Shown here in pieces: positions 1 through 11,598 of a DNA stretch of 64,000 bases. A program made the position numbers and the translations under genes. Source of the DNA: Cladobotryum mycophilum (Eukaryota > Ascomycota > Sordariomycetes > Hypocreales > Hypocreaceae); assembly GCA_036429605.1 (NCBI GenBank), contig JAVFKD010000004.1:2790001-2854000 (forward strand), written 5' to 3'. Positions within the stretch are counted from its first letter, which is position 1, and each line of letters starts with the position of its first letter. The notes under the pieces are model-generated. The model searched no databases and was not told where the DNA came from. It saw nothing but the letters and a program-made list of their open reading frames with translations.

Positions 1-1458
1 TGATCCACATGGTTCCTCCCCAACCGACAAGAAGTCTTTCGATATTCTTTTTGGCCAGTGTGGACTGCTCCTTTAATTTCTCCGTGGCCGGTGATACACC
101 ACCCTCATGGACACTCTGTTCCATGTCGTCGATTTCAACAGACTTCTCATCGATCCATTCTACACGGCCCTTCCAGACACTTGCCATGGTTTCCCATTGC
201 TTTGTCTGTGGCCTGTCAATGTGACCAATTCGCTTCCAGGCATCTTCCGTATCTGTACTGTCGAGATGTAACTTTGACCTCATGATCTTGATGCCATGTT
301 CATTCAGCCACACTACGTATTTTCCAGTGAGAGACCACTTGATAGCGTTGATTGTTCCCTCTCCAGAGTGAAGAACGGTATCCTTGCCACCATTATCTTT
401 CAGGCCTATACTAGCAAGCCAACCAGTAGCGACCGCAGCTGCAGTGTCAACAGTGGTTGATGTGCTTCGGCCAGGACCACCGCCCACAGTCAGAATGAGT
501 TGGCCAGCAAGACCACCTGACAGATATGTTCGATCCGTTTTGTATTCCGGAGATAAAGCCACCGCTTGTACCGGTCGGGCAAAGTTCCGTAGCTGTACGT
601 CCTTCATATCGATCAATGATTGAACACAGACATTACCATCCATTGAGGAGGTCGCAATGTATATGTCATTAGAGGGTATCCTTGGCACCAGTGCTGTTTC
701 CCTAAGTCTCTTAGACGTCGTCATGGTTGACATTTCCGATTGCCTAGACGCCGGCCGAGTGACTGGAGCTGTGGGTGTTCGCTGAAGAACTTCGGCTTTA
801 TCACTTGGTAGAAGCGGAGGGTAGGGTGAAATAGATATTGTTGTGACAGATGCCGAGTGCGCATGATAGACTCGTAGAGGGGTGAAGGTAGGCAATTGAA
901 TGACATGCTAGGTTCATGTTAGTCTACGCCTACTAATGGGTTCATGAGATTGTTCAGTTTGCTTACAATATTACCATTGTGTGTACCAATGATCTAAATA
1001 TTGCTTGCATGTCAGCATCAATTCACAGGTGGTCGAATCTTGATGTAGCGCACCATCTTGTCGCCTGCGACGAGAGAAGCACTGGTCGCGTCGCCATTGC
1101 GATAGACGGCACCCAGGTGTTGAGTCAATCGAGTGGACTTCAATTGGGGTTCGTCGTCTTCTTCGTCGTCGTCTTCGTCCTCCTCATCCTCTTCTTCAGA
1201 CTCTTCATCGTCACCCTCACTCTCGTCTTCCTCGACGTCGCCATCTTCACCGTCTTCGTTTCCCTCTCCTTCGCTTGCTTGTCCTGACTTGGAAGCTAGT
1301 CCCCCGCTCGATTTCCCATCCTCTTCCGGCTGTCTCAATGCATCATCAGCCGCATGCCCGTCGTCTTCGGGTTGGTTGGGCGCGTTGGGCGGTGCGGGAC
1401 TAGGGAGCTCTGACTGGTGCTCCTGCTCATCGTTGGACTGGGGCGAGCGATCCGTCAT
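1..1458 (-). CDS. VPS41: VPS41, HOPS vacuole-tethering subunit (N-terminal part, cut by window start)
   Basis: Vps41 is a subunit of the HOPS complex, which tethers late endosomes, AP-3 vesicles and vacuoles before fusion. Exons read 1458-1054, 993-967 and 907-1, all in frame, giving about 446 visible residues; the rest lies left of the window. The first ~110 residues are low-complexity and very acidic (Asp/Glu runs), as usual for fungal Vps41. Then come the family hallmarks: RLTQHLGAVYRNGDATSA, IGTHNGNI in the 27-nt second exon, and VYHAHSASVT at the start of the WD40-like propeller. I chose the ATG at 1458, beginning MTDRSPQ, over the in-frame ATG at 1533 because the upstream stretch is not Vps41-like; either is possible. 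The gene diverges from APC1. Family identity is sure; the exact start is not. Confidence 0.9.
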
Positions 1459-2054
1459 TGCGATAGCAGGAAATGGGTCATTCTGGGTCTCAAGGCTTTC
1501 CTCGACTGGACCGAGGGTTGGTGCAGGCAGCAAATGGTTGCTTGAGCAAGTGGGAAGCTTAAGGTCGGGTGTAAAGTGGGAGGCGGTAGGTCAGGTTGGG
1601 CTGCTATAGGTTGGAAGCTAGACCCTGGAAGCTACGTCACGAGCTATCCATCGATACTAGCCCTGGAGCCCTGGAGCCCTGGAGGTCGTCTCTACTACTA
1701 ATGGATGGATCAACCCCAATGAAAATCAAACCCCCACTAAACCGCTAAACGTCCCCCCTCTAGGCTAGCCCAGTCCACCGCCTGCTGTGCACGCAACTGA
1801 CTGACTGCACTGCACTGCACCATCATCACTACCACTACCAAAGCCGCATCAAACCACACACGCGCGTCCATGCGCGATACCCTCGTCCAGGACCAAAGGA
1901 TGAGATTACGCAAATTCATGTTCTAGGAGGTTGTTACGACGACAACTGGCTGAAATCATGTTTTGAGGCGGATGCACCCACAGCTAGGCTGCTTTAATTA
2001 CCAGCACCCATTCCCACCCATCCTCCTCATCCACCAACTGGCACGACAACCATC
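1459..2054. promoter_or_regulatory. divergent VPS41/APC1 intergenic region
   Basis: This spacer of about 600 bp lies between two divergent genes and must hold both promoters. It carries a short tandem repeat of the unit ccctggag (about 1661-1684) and ACT/CAC-rich simple sequence at 1800-1860. No further coding region is supported. Confidence 0.5.
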
Positions 2055-5000
2055 ATGGCATCTGTCCACTCGCTAGGCCTGCATCATCCGTCAGGGCTCA
2101 GACATGCCATTGATGAGCAGCTTCTTCCTCAAAATGCACCTCCTTCGTCTTATTCATGGGATATTTTTACCGATGACAATGGCCAGGACCAGATAGAGGA
2201 TGAATTACTCACTACCGAGAAATGTGTCGTGTGGTGTCGTGGGAGCATCTTTCGCAAGACGTTCAAATTTGATCTCGAAAAGGAGCCAATTACCCAAGCT
2301 CTTCTTACTTCTTTTCCGACATCGGAAGATGATAAAAATGACCGCAAGACTGCCGCGGCGAAGGATTCACGTGCTCCCGCGCTTGAGAAAGGTCTGATTG
2401 TCTTCCTCAAGACCCAGGCCCATATATATATGCTCTCAGGGACAAGCCATGTAATCCATATGCCATTCGAAGTCGAATCTGCTTGTGCTGCCCCTGTTGG
2501 TGTTCTCATACAGACGAAACAAAAGGCTGAGAATATGGCGCCCATTGCACTCAAATTTCCTCGGGTGCCTCCAAACTCGTTTGTTTCATCGCAATTAACC
2601 GCCTTCAACAGCTCCCAGCAGACTGCATTTTCCGTCGAGGGTCTCGGCAAGCCAAAGCCTTTGCATCTCAATTTGGGTTCAACTCTGGAAAATATGTGGG
2701 ATGCTCCATTAGAGCACCCCGAGTCGCACTGGCCTAGACTCGTGTGCCTTACTGACCCCTTGCTGGATATTGGCCTGGTGGTAACAGACTCTGAGAAACA
2801 AGGGGGAGGGGGCACGGAAGAAGTCTTCGAAACGGCACAGTTTTCTTAACTCGGCCGAGGAGATACTGCACATTGAGAAAATCGAGGTGCCCGGGGTCTC
2901 TTCTCAATTTCCACACGAGCCCCTAATACTCGGCGTAACAATTAACCGGGAAACAAACTCGTACACTATCTGGAGATTGAAGTACCTAGAACATGAAGAT
3001 CCATTTATAAGGCGCCATAAGACATCGGGTGGAAAGGCTGCCAGACGCAGAAGTTCCATGCAGCCGGGGTTTGCCAGTGGAGCATCAACTCCCGTGCAAC
3101 CAAATCATCGTGATAGTTTTGGGGCTCCGCTTCCGGGGAAGCGACCGCGTAAAAGTGAAAGGGTCGAAAGACCTCTGGACCTGGTCTCTTCGTTGGAGAA
3201 GCAGGACAAGGAAGTGAGCGGTGTTACGAGGAGGAGTTCTCGTAGGTTAAGCTCCATGTTAGCTCGAGCAGATCTATCCGCTTCATACGAAAGATCCCTA
3301 TTCCCTGACCAGCCAACCGGTACTGGCAGCATATCTTCAAAACGGCATGATTCTCTCGGTGGTGGCTCGCACACTCGTACCAGCTCTATTTTCAATCATC
3401 AAATCCACCCAAGCCTCGGTAGTTTGCTGGAAGCGCCTCTTGATAAGGGGATTGATGAAAGCTTCCATCACATAAAACTCGATGACCAAGAATTTGATGG
3501 ACTCCAGCATGAGATTCTTTTCACCAGACTTCACACCGTGCCTGTAGACAGCTCAAATTTCCGCTATTCAGCATCTAGTCGTGCTGCGCGGAACCAGTCA
3601 AAGGTCTTCATCCTGATAGCACCTCCATTTGCTACAGACGACCATCAAAACGGACAGATTCTCATTAGCATTCAAGAATCTGTTGAGAAACGTCTACAGC
3701 TAATTACCCTTTACTTGAGAGTACAGCAGAGGTTCGATCTAGCCGCCAAAGCTGGCAGAAAAGAACTAAAGGGTGTTGCCACCATCACCATACTTCCCGG
3801 TGACTTACGCAGAGCACAAAACGTGGTTGACTCTTGCAAGATAATCGACGGTCATCAATCCGCTATTCTCGTCCTCTCTGAGTCCATGGATGGGCGGCAC
3901 GAATTGAGTACCCAGGCACCGTGGAGTGAACTAACAAAGCTCTCAATTTCTCTGTTGTTTGTAGACGACACAAAAAGTTTACAGTATCGCGGGAGAGCAG
4001 TTGATAGAGACGTTGGCCAACGGAAAAGTGAGGTTATGGATCTCACAAACGGCGGCATCGTCGGCATTTGCCACCCTCGACATCACGGCACCGTGGACAT
4101 AGTAGACACTCAAGGACGCCTTCATCAGTTGAAAATCCAGCTTCAGCCCAAATCCCCTCAGGTATCTAAAATCCTCGATATTTGCAGAAGCATTCTACCA
4201 AATGCGCTTGGGGAACGTATTCATGTCGGGTGGCTCCATGCTATGCAGTGGCTCCATATCCAAGGCGAGGTCATTGACAATGCGGAATGGTCAGCCATAA
4301 CAATACTGCTCTTGGCATTGTACCTGAACCTCGATCGAACTGACACACGGCCATCCCAAACTGAACGACGTCCAGCTCGCAGAAGGAAGCCCCGTTCCAA
4401 CTCGGTCGCGTCCATCAGAGATTCTGATGATTGGAAGTTGCTAGAGAAAGGTGAAGGCGCAAATGCCTTGGGCTGTCCAGCGTGGATGATGAACCGTGGA
4501 TGGCAGTGGGCACTAGATGATGACATTGAGGAAACTGCACATCCAAACGAGAACCAGGGTTCTGGTTCGACGTTCATGTCTAGACATATCATGTTTGCCA
4601 AGGAGTATATGGCTTCATCATTCGGAGTGAATGCTCTTGGACCCCTTGGATACCTACCAACCTCTCATGGCAAAAGTTCCGAAAGCCGACGCAAGGTTGC
4701 AGTAGATGTCTTCATGGCTCTCCATCTGCTACTCGAAGAGCAAAAGTTGGACATCATGTCATCCGAGTATATGCCTTCTGGGCGGACAGATTTCCGAGTC
4801 ATTCTGTGTCAAATTTCCAGATGGCTGAAATGGCATAACTTCTCGGCGATCTATGAGCTAGGAATACAGGAAGATATCGATCCACGCCATGATTCAGGTA
4901 TTCCCCCCCCCTTGGCAGTTCTTATTAATGACGGAGACGCTGACTCCTTATAGAACTGAATCTGAAACTTCCCATCCCTGAGCCATCAGTCAGACCAGAC

Positions 5001-8000
5001 GTACTTGAGTGGATTCAATCTTGCTTCGTGGGTGATCATGAAAACCATTACACTACCCCAGCAGATGTTTTTTATGCTAGCACACGTTTGCCTGAGCCCG
5101 ATAAGGCGCTTGATAGTCGTTGGGATTCTATTCTTCCCCGGACGCTTATGTTCCAGCGATTTTTCAACCTTGTGAAGCCAGAGTCGACAGCCGTGGAGAT
5201 GGTGGAGGCGATGCATAGTTGCGGCCTGACTAGTCATGTTCTCGAGACGCTTCCAGAGGCAGTTCAGGTACCTCTTCAAGACGCCATCTCATTATGTCAA
5301 CCTCATCCTCCATCCTCATGGTCTGACGATCTACTGGAACTGGTGAAACGAACTGACATCAGTTTAATTCTTGCCCCCAGCAAAGGGCGTCGTACAGCCA
5401 TGTCTAACATTTTGGTAAGCCACAATTCATCTCCCTTGAGAAACACAATAACTAACAAAATAGACACCAACTCACACCGCGAGCTGGGACTTCAAGCTGC
5501 TTTGTGAAAGTGTTGAGCAGACAAATAATCAAGGTTATGATGAAGGTGAAGGGACTGAGCGTCAAGCGGTCATCCGCGCCTTATTCAAGGATGACCGGCG
5601 TCTTAACGAGGCTCAAGATCTGCTATCGACACATAAGCCAAGAGTGGTCCGCATAGATCATGATCCTGGCGTAGCCGAAAGCGATTATTTAGAGAAACAA
5701 AAAGAGATTGTTTCGAGGATTGCAACCGGGACTCTAGCAATTCCAGCAGGGCGAGGATTGCTATACTACAGTCTACGCTTTCCCCTTATCACACAGAAAT
5801 TTCACATTGGCGGGTTCAATTTGAATTGCATCGTCAAACCTACCAATGTTACCGTCGGTGTCGACAAGTCTTTATTTACAGAAGAAAAAGTTTGCTGGGG
5901 TTTCTTCCACCAAGGCGTCGCCGCAGGGTTAGCCATTTCATCTCAGGCAAAGGGCATCGATACCTCCTGGATTCTGTACAACAAACCAGGCCAAGAACTC
6001 AGCAATCGTCATGCTGGATTTCTTCTAGCCCTTGGCTTAAATGGGCATCTCAAGGGTGTTGCCAAATGGGTCGCGTTCAAATACCTTACTCCAAAACACA
6101 CCATGACCTCGGTTGGCCTTCTCTTGGGTCTTGCAGCCTCTTATATGGGCACCATGGATTCGCTCATTACCCGTCTCCTCTCCGTCCATGCCACCCGTAT
6201 GTTGCCGCGCGGCGCGGCAGAACTAAACCTCTCACCCCTGACGCAGACTTCGGGCATAATGGGCATCGGTCTGCTATACTGCGGTAGCCAACATCGCCGC
6301 ATGAGTGAGATTATGCTCTCAGAAATCGAACATATAGAAGATGAAGATGAGGAAGAGCCGCTGAGGAGTGAGTGCTATCGTCTAGCAGCTGGCTTTGCCC
6401 TTGGTTTCATCAACTTGGGCAAGGGTAATGACCTGAAGGGTCTTCACGACATGCGACTGACGGAGAAGCTCATTACACATGCCACCGCCACCAAAAACGT
6501 TGAGATTGTCCATGTACTAGACCGAGCCTCAGCTGGTGCAGTTATGGCAATCGCTCTCATCTTTATGAAGTCTGAAGACCAAATTGTGGCACGCAAGATC
6601 GACATACCTAATTCTGTGCTACAGTTCGATTATGTTCGCCCTGATATACTACTTCTCCGGACACTGGCAAAGAATCTCATATTGTGGTCCAAGATTGAGC
6701 CAACATTTTCATGGATCCAGACCAACCTCCCGACTCCATACCGCGCGCGTCACAGACTCCACGGCACAGCGAAACTGCGGTCTACGGATCTTCCATTCTT
6801 CAGCATCCTGACTGGACTTTGCTTCTCCATAGCCTTGCGGTTTTCTGGAAGTGCCTCGCCAAAAGTCCGAGACTTGCTGTTACACTATCTTGATCAATTT
6901 ATACGCATTGCCAGTCTGCCCGCAACACCGAGGCCGCATCCTGACGCTGCCCCTCTTTATGATGAAGAGCTAGCACGAACGAATGCCAGGATGTGCCAGG
7001 ATGTGCTGGCTGTTTCGTGTGCCATTGTCATGGCTGGTACAGGAGACATCCCGGTTCTTCGTCGTTTGCGAGCTTTGCACGGAAGGGATGATCCCGACAC
7101 CCCTTACGGGTCGCATCTTGCAGCCCATCTTGCCATAGGAGCGTTATTCCTCGGTTGTGGAACCGCAACTTTTGGTTCTAGCAACATGGCCATCGCAGCC
7201 TTATTAGTAGCCTTCTATCCGAGCTTTCCGGTGAATGTTATGGACAACCGGTCTCACTTACAGGCATTCAGGCATTTTTGGGTCCTGGCTGCGGAACAGC
7301 GCTGTCTTGTGGCCAAGGATGCTCTCACGGGGCAGCCCGTGACTGTACCCGTTCACATCAAGATGCAGCAGGGCTCGTCCATGGATCCCGTACTATACAG
7401 AACCACGCCATGTCTCCTCCCGCCTCTTGACCAGATTTCCAGCGTGTCTACAGCTTGTGGGCCTCAATTCTGGGACGTGAAGCTTGACTTTTCCAACGAG
7501 GAGCTTAGAACCACGTTTGCGCAGACGCAGAGTTTGTACCTGCGACGAAGACCACCGCGCGAAGGCGCGTTCACGTCGACGCTGAGGGCCCTCGGTGAGG
7601 ACGACAAGAGCGAGAACCCGCTGTCATGGGTTCTCGACTTGGAAGGCCTGAGAGGGCTGAGCTACGCGGAGAAAGCGGCCATGTTGGACACGGGAGATGA
7701 AGAACAGGGTGGCATCGGCGGCGCCGTGGACGCAATGCTGGAGATGGAACGGGGCATCTTGGAGGGCGGCGATAGGGAGCGCCTTGAGGGCGCCAAGCTG
7801 CTGTTCGAATGGGGCGACGTGCGAGATCGACTGCGGCCGCAAGGCGGCGGCCAGGAGGAGCCCGATACTAGCATTGACCCCGACGAATCTCATAACGGTG
7901 CCGGGGCATTGCAGGAGAAGGATGAGAATGCTGAGGGCGTGTGGTGGATAAGAGACAGTGCCGTTGAAGCTCTCAAGGGGAAAGTGTGGTTGGCAGCGCG

Positions 8001-8016
8001 GGAGAATGAAGCATGA
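2055..8016 (+). CDS. APC1: APC1/BimE, largest subunit of the anaphase-promoting complex
   Basis: This is the scaffold subunit of the APC/C ubiquitin ligase that drives mitotic exit in the nucleus. Exons are 2055-4897, 4954-5414 and 5464-8016. The N-terminus carries the bimE-type segment with CVVWCRGSIFRKTFKFD at about residue 58. The C-terminal exon carries the proteasome/cyclosome-repeat region, including GLLLGLAASYMGTMDSLI and LPRGAAELNLSPLTQTSG. The frame breaks once, at two G5 runs (2802-2806, 2808-2812). Upstream reads ...LVVTDSEKQ and downstream reads ...KKSSKRHSFLNSAEEIL; one G fewer would join them. With that single base removed the exons sum to 1,952 codons, the usual size of fungal Apc1. 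No intron fits the break. I take this as one intact gene with a probable sequence error. Confidence 0.93.
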
Positions 8017-8265
8017 TATCTTTTTGTGTGTGTACTCGGCTGTAAGCTGTCGAACGAAGTGTGTGTGGGGGTTATTATGTTCTCCATGGTTATGCCTACA
8101 TTTAGAGATCAAAAGTATCCATAGTCAAGATGTGTACTCGAATAAAAATAGACGTTGTAGTTGGAACAAGATTTGGTCCAAAGGATTTCACGTTAGCACT
8201 CCACATCTTTTCACACATCTGAGCCTGAGCCCAACGGATCATAGATTCATTCTTCATTTGCACCC

Positions 8266-8306
<41 letters not shown>

Positions 8307-8695
8307 GTAAAAAAGAAACTTTCAAATTCCATTAAAATCCCCTCCAGAGTTTCATCTTCCCTGTTTTGTCCGAATAAACGCCATGCAATGCAAACCGCAT
8401 CACCAGAGATTCATATGATATAAACAGGGCCCGGTCTAAAGCGTTTTCCTCTTCTTCTTTCCTCTTCTTTTCTTCAACCCCTTATTTTCGCTTTTTCCCC
8501 CCTTGTTCCTTGTTATGGAAACTGAACCGTCCAGAAACAGCCCCCTCCCCCTCTCTCCGATTCTGGTAAAAAAAAAGGGGGCATCCCTTTTCCTCCCCTC
8601 TTTATTTCCCTTTCTCAATGTCGATCTCTGGATGAGTTTTGTTTGCTATAAAGCTGTAATTGTTACATCAACTAGCATATGTCCCCTCGTCAAAT
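8017..8695. other. APC1/eIF3e convergent 3' region
   Basis: About 680 bp between the stop codons of two converging genes. It holds the (AG)n microsatellite annotated separately and pyrimidine/purine-rich low-complexity sequence at 8440-8620, consistent with 3' UTRs and terminators. No gene is supported. Confidence 0.5.
8269..8303. repeat. (AG)n microsatellite
   Basis: An uninterrupted AG dinucleotide run of about 17 units lies in the 3' region between APC1 and the eIF3e gene. Confidence 0.95.
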
Positions 8696-10074
8696 CTATT
8701 TAGAAACAGCGGCATTCAGAACTTGCGTCCTGAAGAAGCCTCCCTTGGTCTTCTCAATGACCTGCTGGTAGACGTTGTTGGGAGGGTGGTTCATTAGGAC
8801 GGTGCCGTTCTGGCTGTCAATCTTGGCGTCCAATCTTGTCTCCCGGATCAAGTTGACAATCCACTTCTCGCCGTCATCGGGGTTCAGGCCGAGCTTGGCG
8901 CTCAAGTCACGGATGTTCATCCGGCTGAAGATCTTGCAGTAGCTCTCGCAGATGAGGTGTCGAGCGGCGTTGACAAAGGCATCAGCCGATGAGGCAAGGA
9001 AGAAGTCGCTGCGGCAGACCTCCTCGGCGGCGCGGAGAGCCTCACGGGCAGCGTTAAAGTCGTGGGCAATGTAGAGGGCGTTGACGAACTGGGTGATGGG
9101 GTCGGTATACTCGTAAGACTCCTGTCGCACATAGCGGACAATATCCTTGAGCTGCTTCTGGTGGGTGGAGCTGTTTCGCGCACGAGTGCGGCCGGTGATA
9201 ACAGCCGCAATCAGATACCGCAGGGCCCAGGGGCAAGAGGTCTGAATGCTGTTGATGTAAGGGGCAGAGAAGAACATCTCAAGGATAGGCTCCCGAGCGC
9301 CCTCAAAGTTGAAGAGGGGGAAGAGGGACCAGTGGATAAGCATGGTCCTGTGGTCAAGCTGAGCTCTGGGGTTGTTGAAAAGTCTGGTGTCGATGCCTTC
9401 CCTGACATTCTTCAGCTCATCCACAGCAGACTCCCAGTTTGTGGACAGAATCTCGGATGCAAGCTTGCCCCATGTGGATGCGGCGACCTTGTCGTTATCG
9501 GTAGAGAGAACTCGGAACTGGTAAAGCATGTCTGCAGCCGGGCCGTATTGGCCGCATCGGAACTGGAACTGGCCAAAGTCGAACAAGGCGTCAACCATAT
9601 CGGAGGTGACCTAGAAAAAGGTTAGTTTTACCTCCGGAAAATTCGTTGGGTCCATCAGTGACAACGTACACCATGCTGGGTTCGCAAGAACTCCAAGTTG
9701 GCAACCTTGTCGCTCCTGAGGCCATTGACAACCTCATCCTGTGTAAGGAGATTCGCAATCTTCTCCGTCGCCTTCTCGTACTTGTCCAGCTGTGCCAGAA
9801 CGTCCTGTCGCTTCTTGGTGTACTCGGCAGGGGGGTCGGCCACGCCGTGGAGTTCGCAGTATAAGGTAGCAACGTAGTCGGTCATGTTAGTATCCTCCAA
9901 CAGTTGAATCTTTCCTGACAAGATCTTCTTGGCTAATTCAGCATCGCCCTTCTCCTCGGCCTGCTCGCCCTCGAACTGGATAAGAGGGAAAAGAAGATGT
10001 CGGCTCAGGTAGGGGGCCACCTTGGGCATGATCGATGAGCCATCGGCCGACACGGCCTGCAGAATATCCTCCAT
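8696..10074 (-). CDS. eukaryotic translation initiation factor 3 subunit E (Int6)
   Basis: eIF3e is a PCI-domain subunit of eIF3, which recruits mRNA and the ternary complex to the 40S subunit in the cytoplasm. Exon 1 is 10074-9670 (135 codons), the intron is 9669-9611 (59 nt), and exon 2 is 9610-8696, giving 439 residues, the normal length. The N-terminal eIF3_N domain shows APYLSRHLLFPLIQF and the Leu-rich segment IQLLEDTNMTDYVATLY. The C-terminal PCI/winged-helix part includes LSAKLGLNPDDGEKWIVNLI near residue 375. Splicing joins ...FLRTQHG to VTSDMVDALF in frame. mL49 is transcribed divergently from a start about 500 bp upstream. The identification is firm. Confidence 0.95.
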
Positions 10075-10580
10075 TTTTTAAAAGAGTTAGTTTTCGAAGT
10101 GCGTTTCAGTCAAGCTTCTTCGAAAATCTCGATCGAGGGCGTCGTGAAAAAGGATTCGTCGCTAATTCTTTGAGCGTCGCCCGTAAATGGAGGGGCAGAC
10201 AGATATTTTGGTGAATTTCGCGAATAAACTCAAAGTGGTGTGGGGTTTGGGGAGTTCTACCGGAGATTTGCCGTTTGAATTTCGCAACCGAAGTGTGGCA
10301 TCCAATCATGTGATCTAGAGATTTTTGGCGAGAGCATACTGAAACTTTTAGAGGTTTGGCGACAGATAGCCGGGCGCAATTGAAGAGGAATTAGGCGGCT
10401 TCTCTTCTTTATTCCCCATAGTATATTTCCCATTACGATTCTCCATACTTCTATTTCAAACAGACAGGATCCTCATAACGTAAAAGGGATACCTACCCCT
10501 GCGATCATAGCAACCTCTTTGCGACTGGACACAACATACCAAGTCCTTGCATATATAAGACTCGTTCAACCAGCCTCACC
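10075..10580. promoter_or_regulatory. divergent eIF3e/mL49 promoter region
   Basis: A 506-bp spacer between two divergent genes. A TATA-like string (catatataag, about 10548-10557) lies some 25 nt before the mL49 ATG, too close to be certain of a TATA function. No coding sequence is supported. Confidence 0.45.
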
Positions 10581-11154
10581 ATGAGCTACCTCATCCCTCG
10601 AACCCTCCGCCTGAGGAGCCAAGGCCTTCTCCAAGCTACCCTTCAATCAGAGTCCAGACAGAACCTATTGCGAAACTCTCTCCTTCCCACCACTCAAGCC
10701 GCCTTCATCTCCGTCAAGCCTTCGCCAGCTACACCTCGACACCGCCGAACCGCCAAAGACAAGATCCCCGCAACCGTACGGGCGCTCAGTCGCCCTCCTA
10801 CCCCTCTACCCACCAAGACCGACGAGGAGCTTGCCAGTCTATCTTACATCATCAGACGCACGCCTTCTCTCGAGTTGCCCGTATATCGGAACTGGAAGTC
10901 TGGTGGCACGCGCCAGGTGATCCTGGTAAAGAAGATCGACGGCGATCGTAGAAAACTGCTGGAGGACTTTGTCGAAGGGTTAGGTGTCTCTCGAGATGAT
11001 ATACGAATCAATCCCACAACACAGCACATAGAACTAAAGGTAACAGCACACCATATATCCCTTTTTACGTCTCGCAGCTCTAACCATGTATCACGGCGCG
11101 CAGGGAGATTACTTTGGCAAGACAAGAGACTGGATACTAGAACGTGGATTCTGA
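10581..11154 (+). CDS. IMG2: mitochondrial large-subunit ribosomal protein mL49 (Img2)
   Basis: mL49 belongs to the large subunit of the mitochondrial ribosome. Exon 1 is 10581-11039 (153 codons), the intron is 11040-11103, and exon 2 is 11104-11154 (17 codons with stop), giving 169 residues. The first ~60 residues are rich in Arg, Ser and Leu with no acidic cluster, as expected of a mitochondrial presequence. The conserved Img2 core follows, with YIIRRTPSLELPVYRNWKSG, TRQVILVKKIDGD and a C-terminal GDYFGKTRDWILERGF that exists only after splicing. Reading through the intron gives a 210-residue product with an unconserved Lys-rich tail, which I reject. Confidence 0.92.
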
Positions 11155-11598
11155 AGAAAAAGAAAAAAATAGCAGAAAAGGGTCAGAGTGCAAAAGAGAA
11201 TAGTCGAGCTTAGATGCCCGAGTTGTATAACCGCCATGTTGATGAACCACCCGTATGTACAATAAAGACCATAAAAAGAATAAAACCACACCAATAATTG
11301 AGGTATCAGTATATATATCACATCCCTGTTTCCTATTTACACAGACGCCACGGCAATTCCGCGAGAAATCCACCTTTCCAACCCGCTGATATCTTAATAC
11401 GGGTCCCAACAAAATGCGCCATCGCGGTTCTGACATGCGGTAAACCAAACTTATCTGCCCAAGATATAACATTCACACATTGATCATTTTAGCCATTGCC
11501 AAGTGTACCCAATACACCACCAACGCTGGCATTGTAGCTTTTTTCCGCCAAAAGATACTAAATCCAAGACTCCTGAATAAGGGATTGTGGACCAAGAC
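11155..11598. other. mL49/SWI1 convergent 3' region
   Basis: About 440 bp between the mL49 and SWI1 stop codons. It is AT-leaning, with AATAAA-like strings near 11260-11280 that could serve in 3' end formation. Nothing else is visible. Confidence 0.4.

Noticed and set aside
1133..1609. Ser-rich plus-strand frame near the VPS41 start
   Set aside because: Complement of the acidic Asp/Glu runs of VPS41; the minus-strand reading carries the family motifs.
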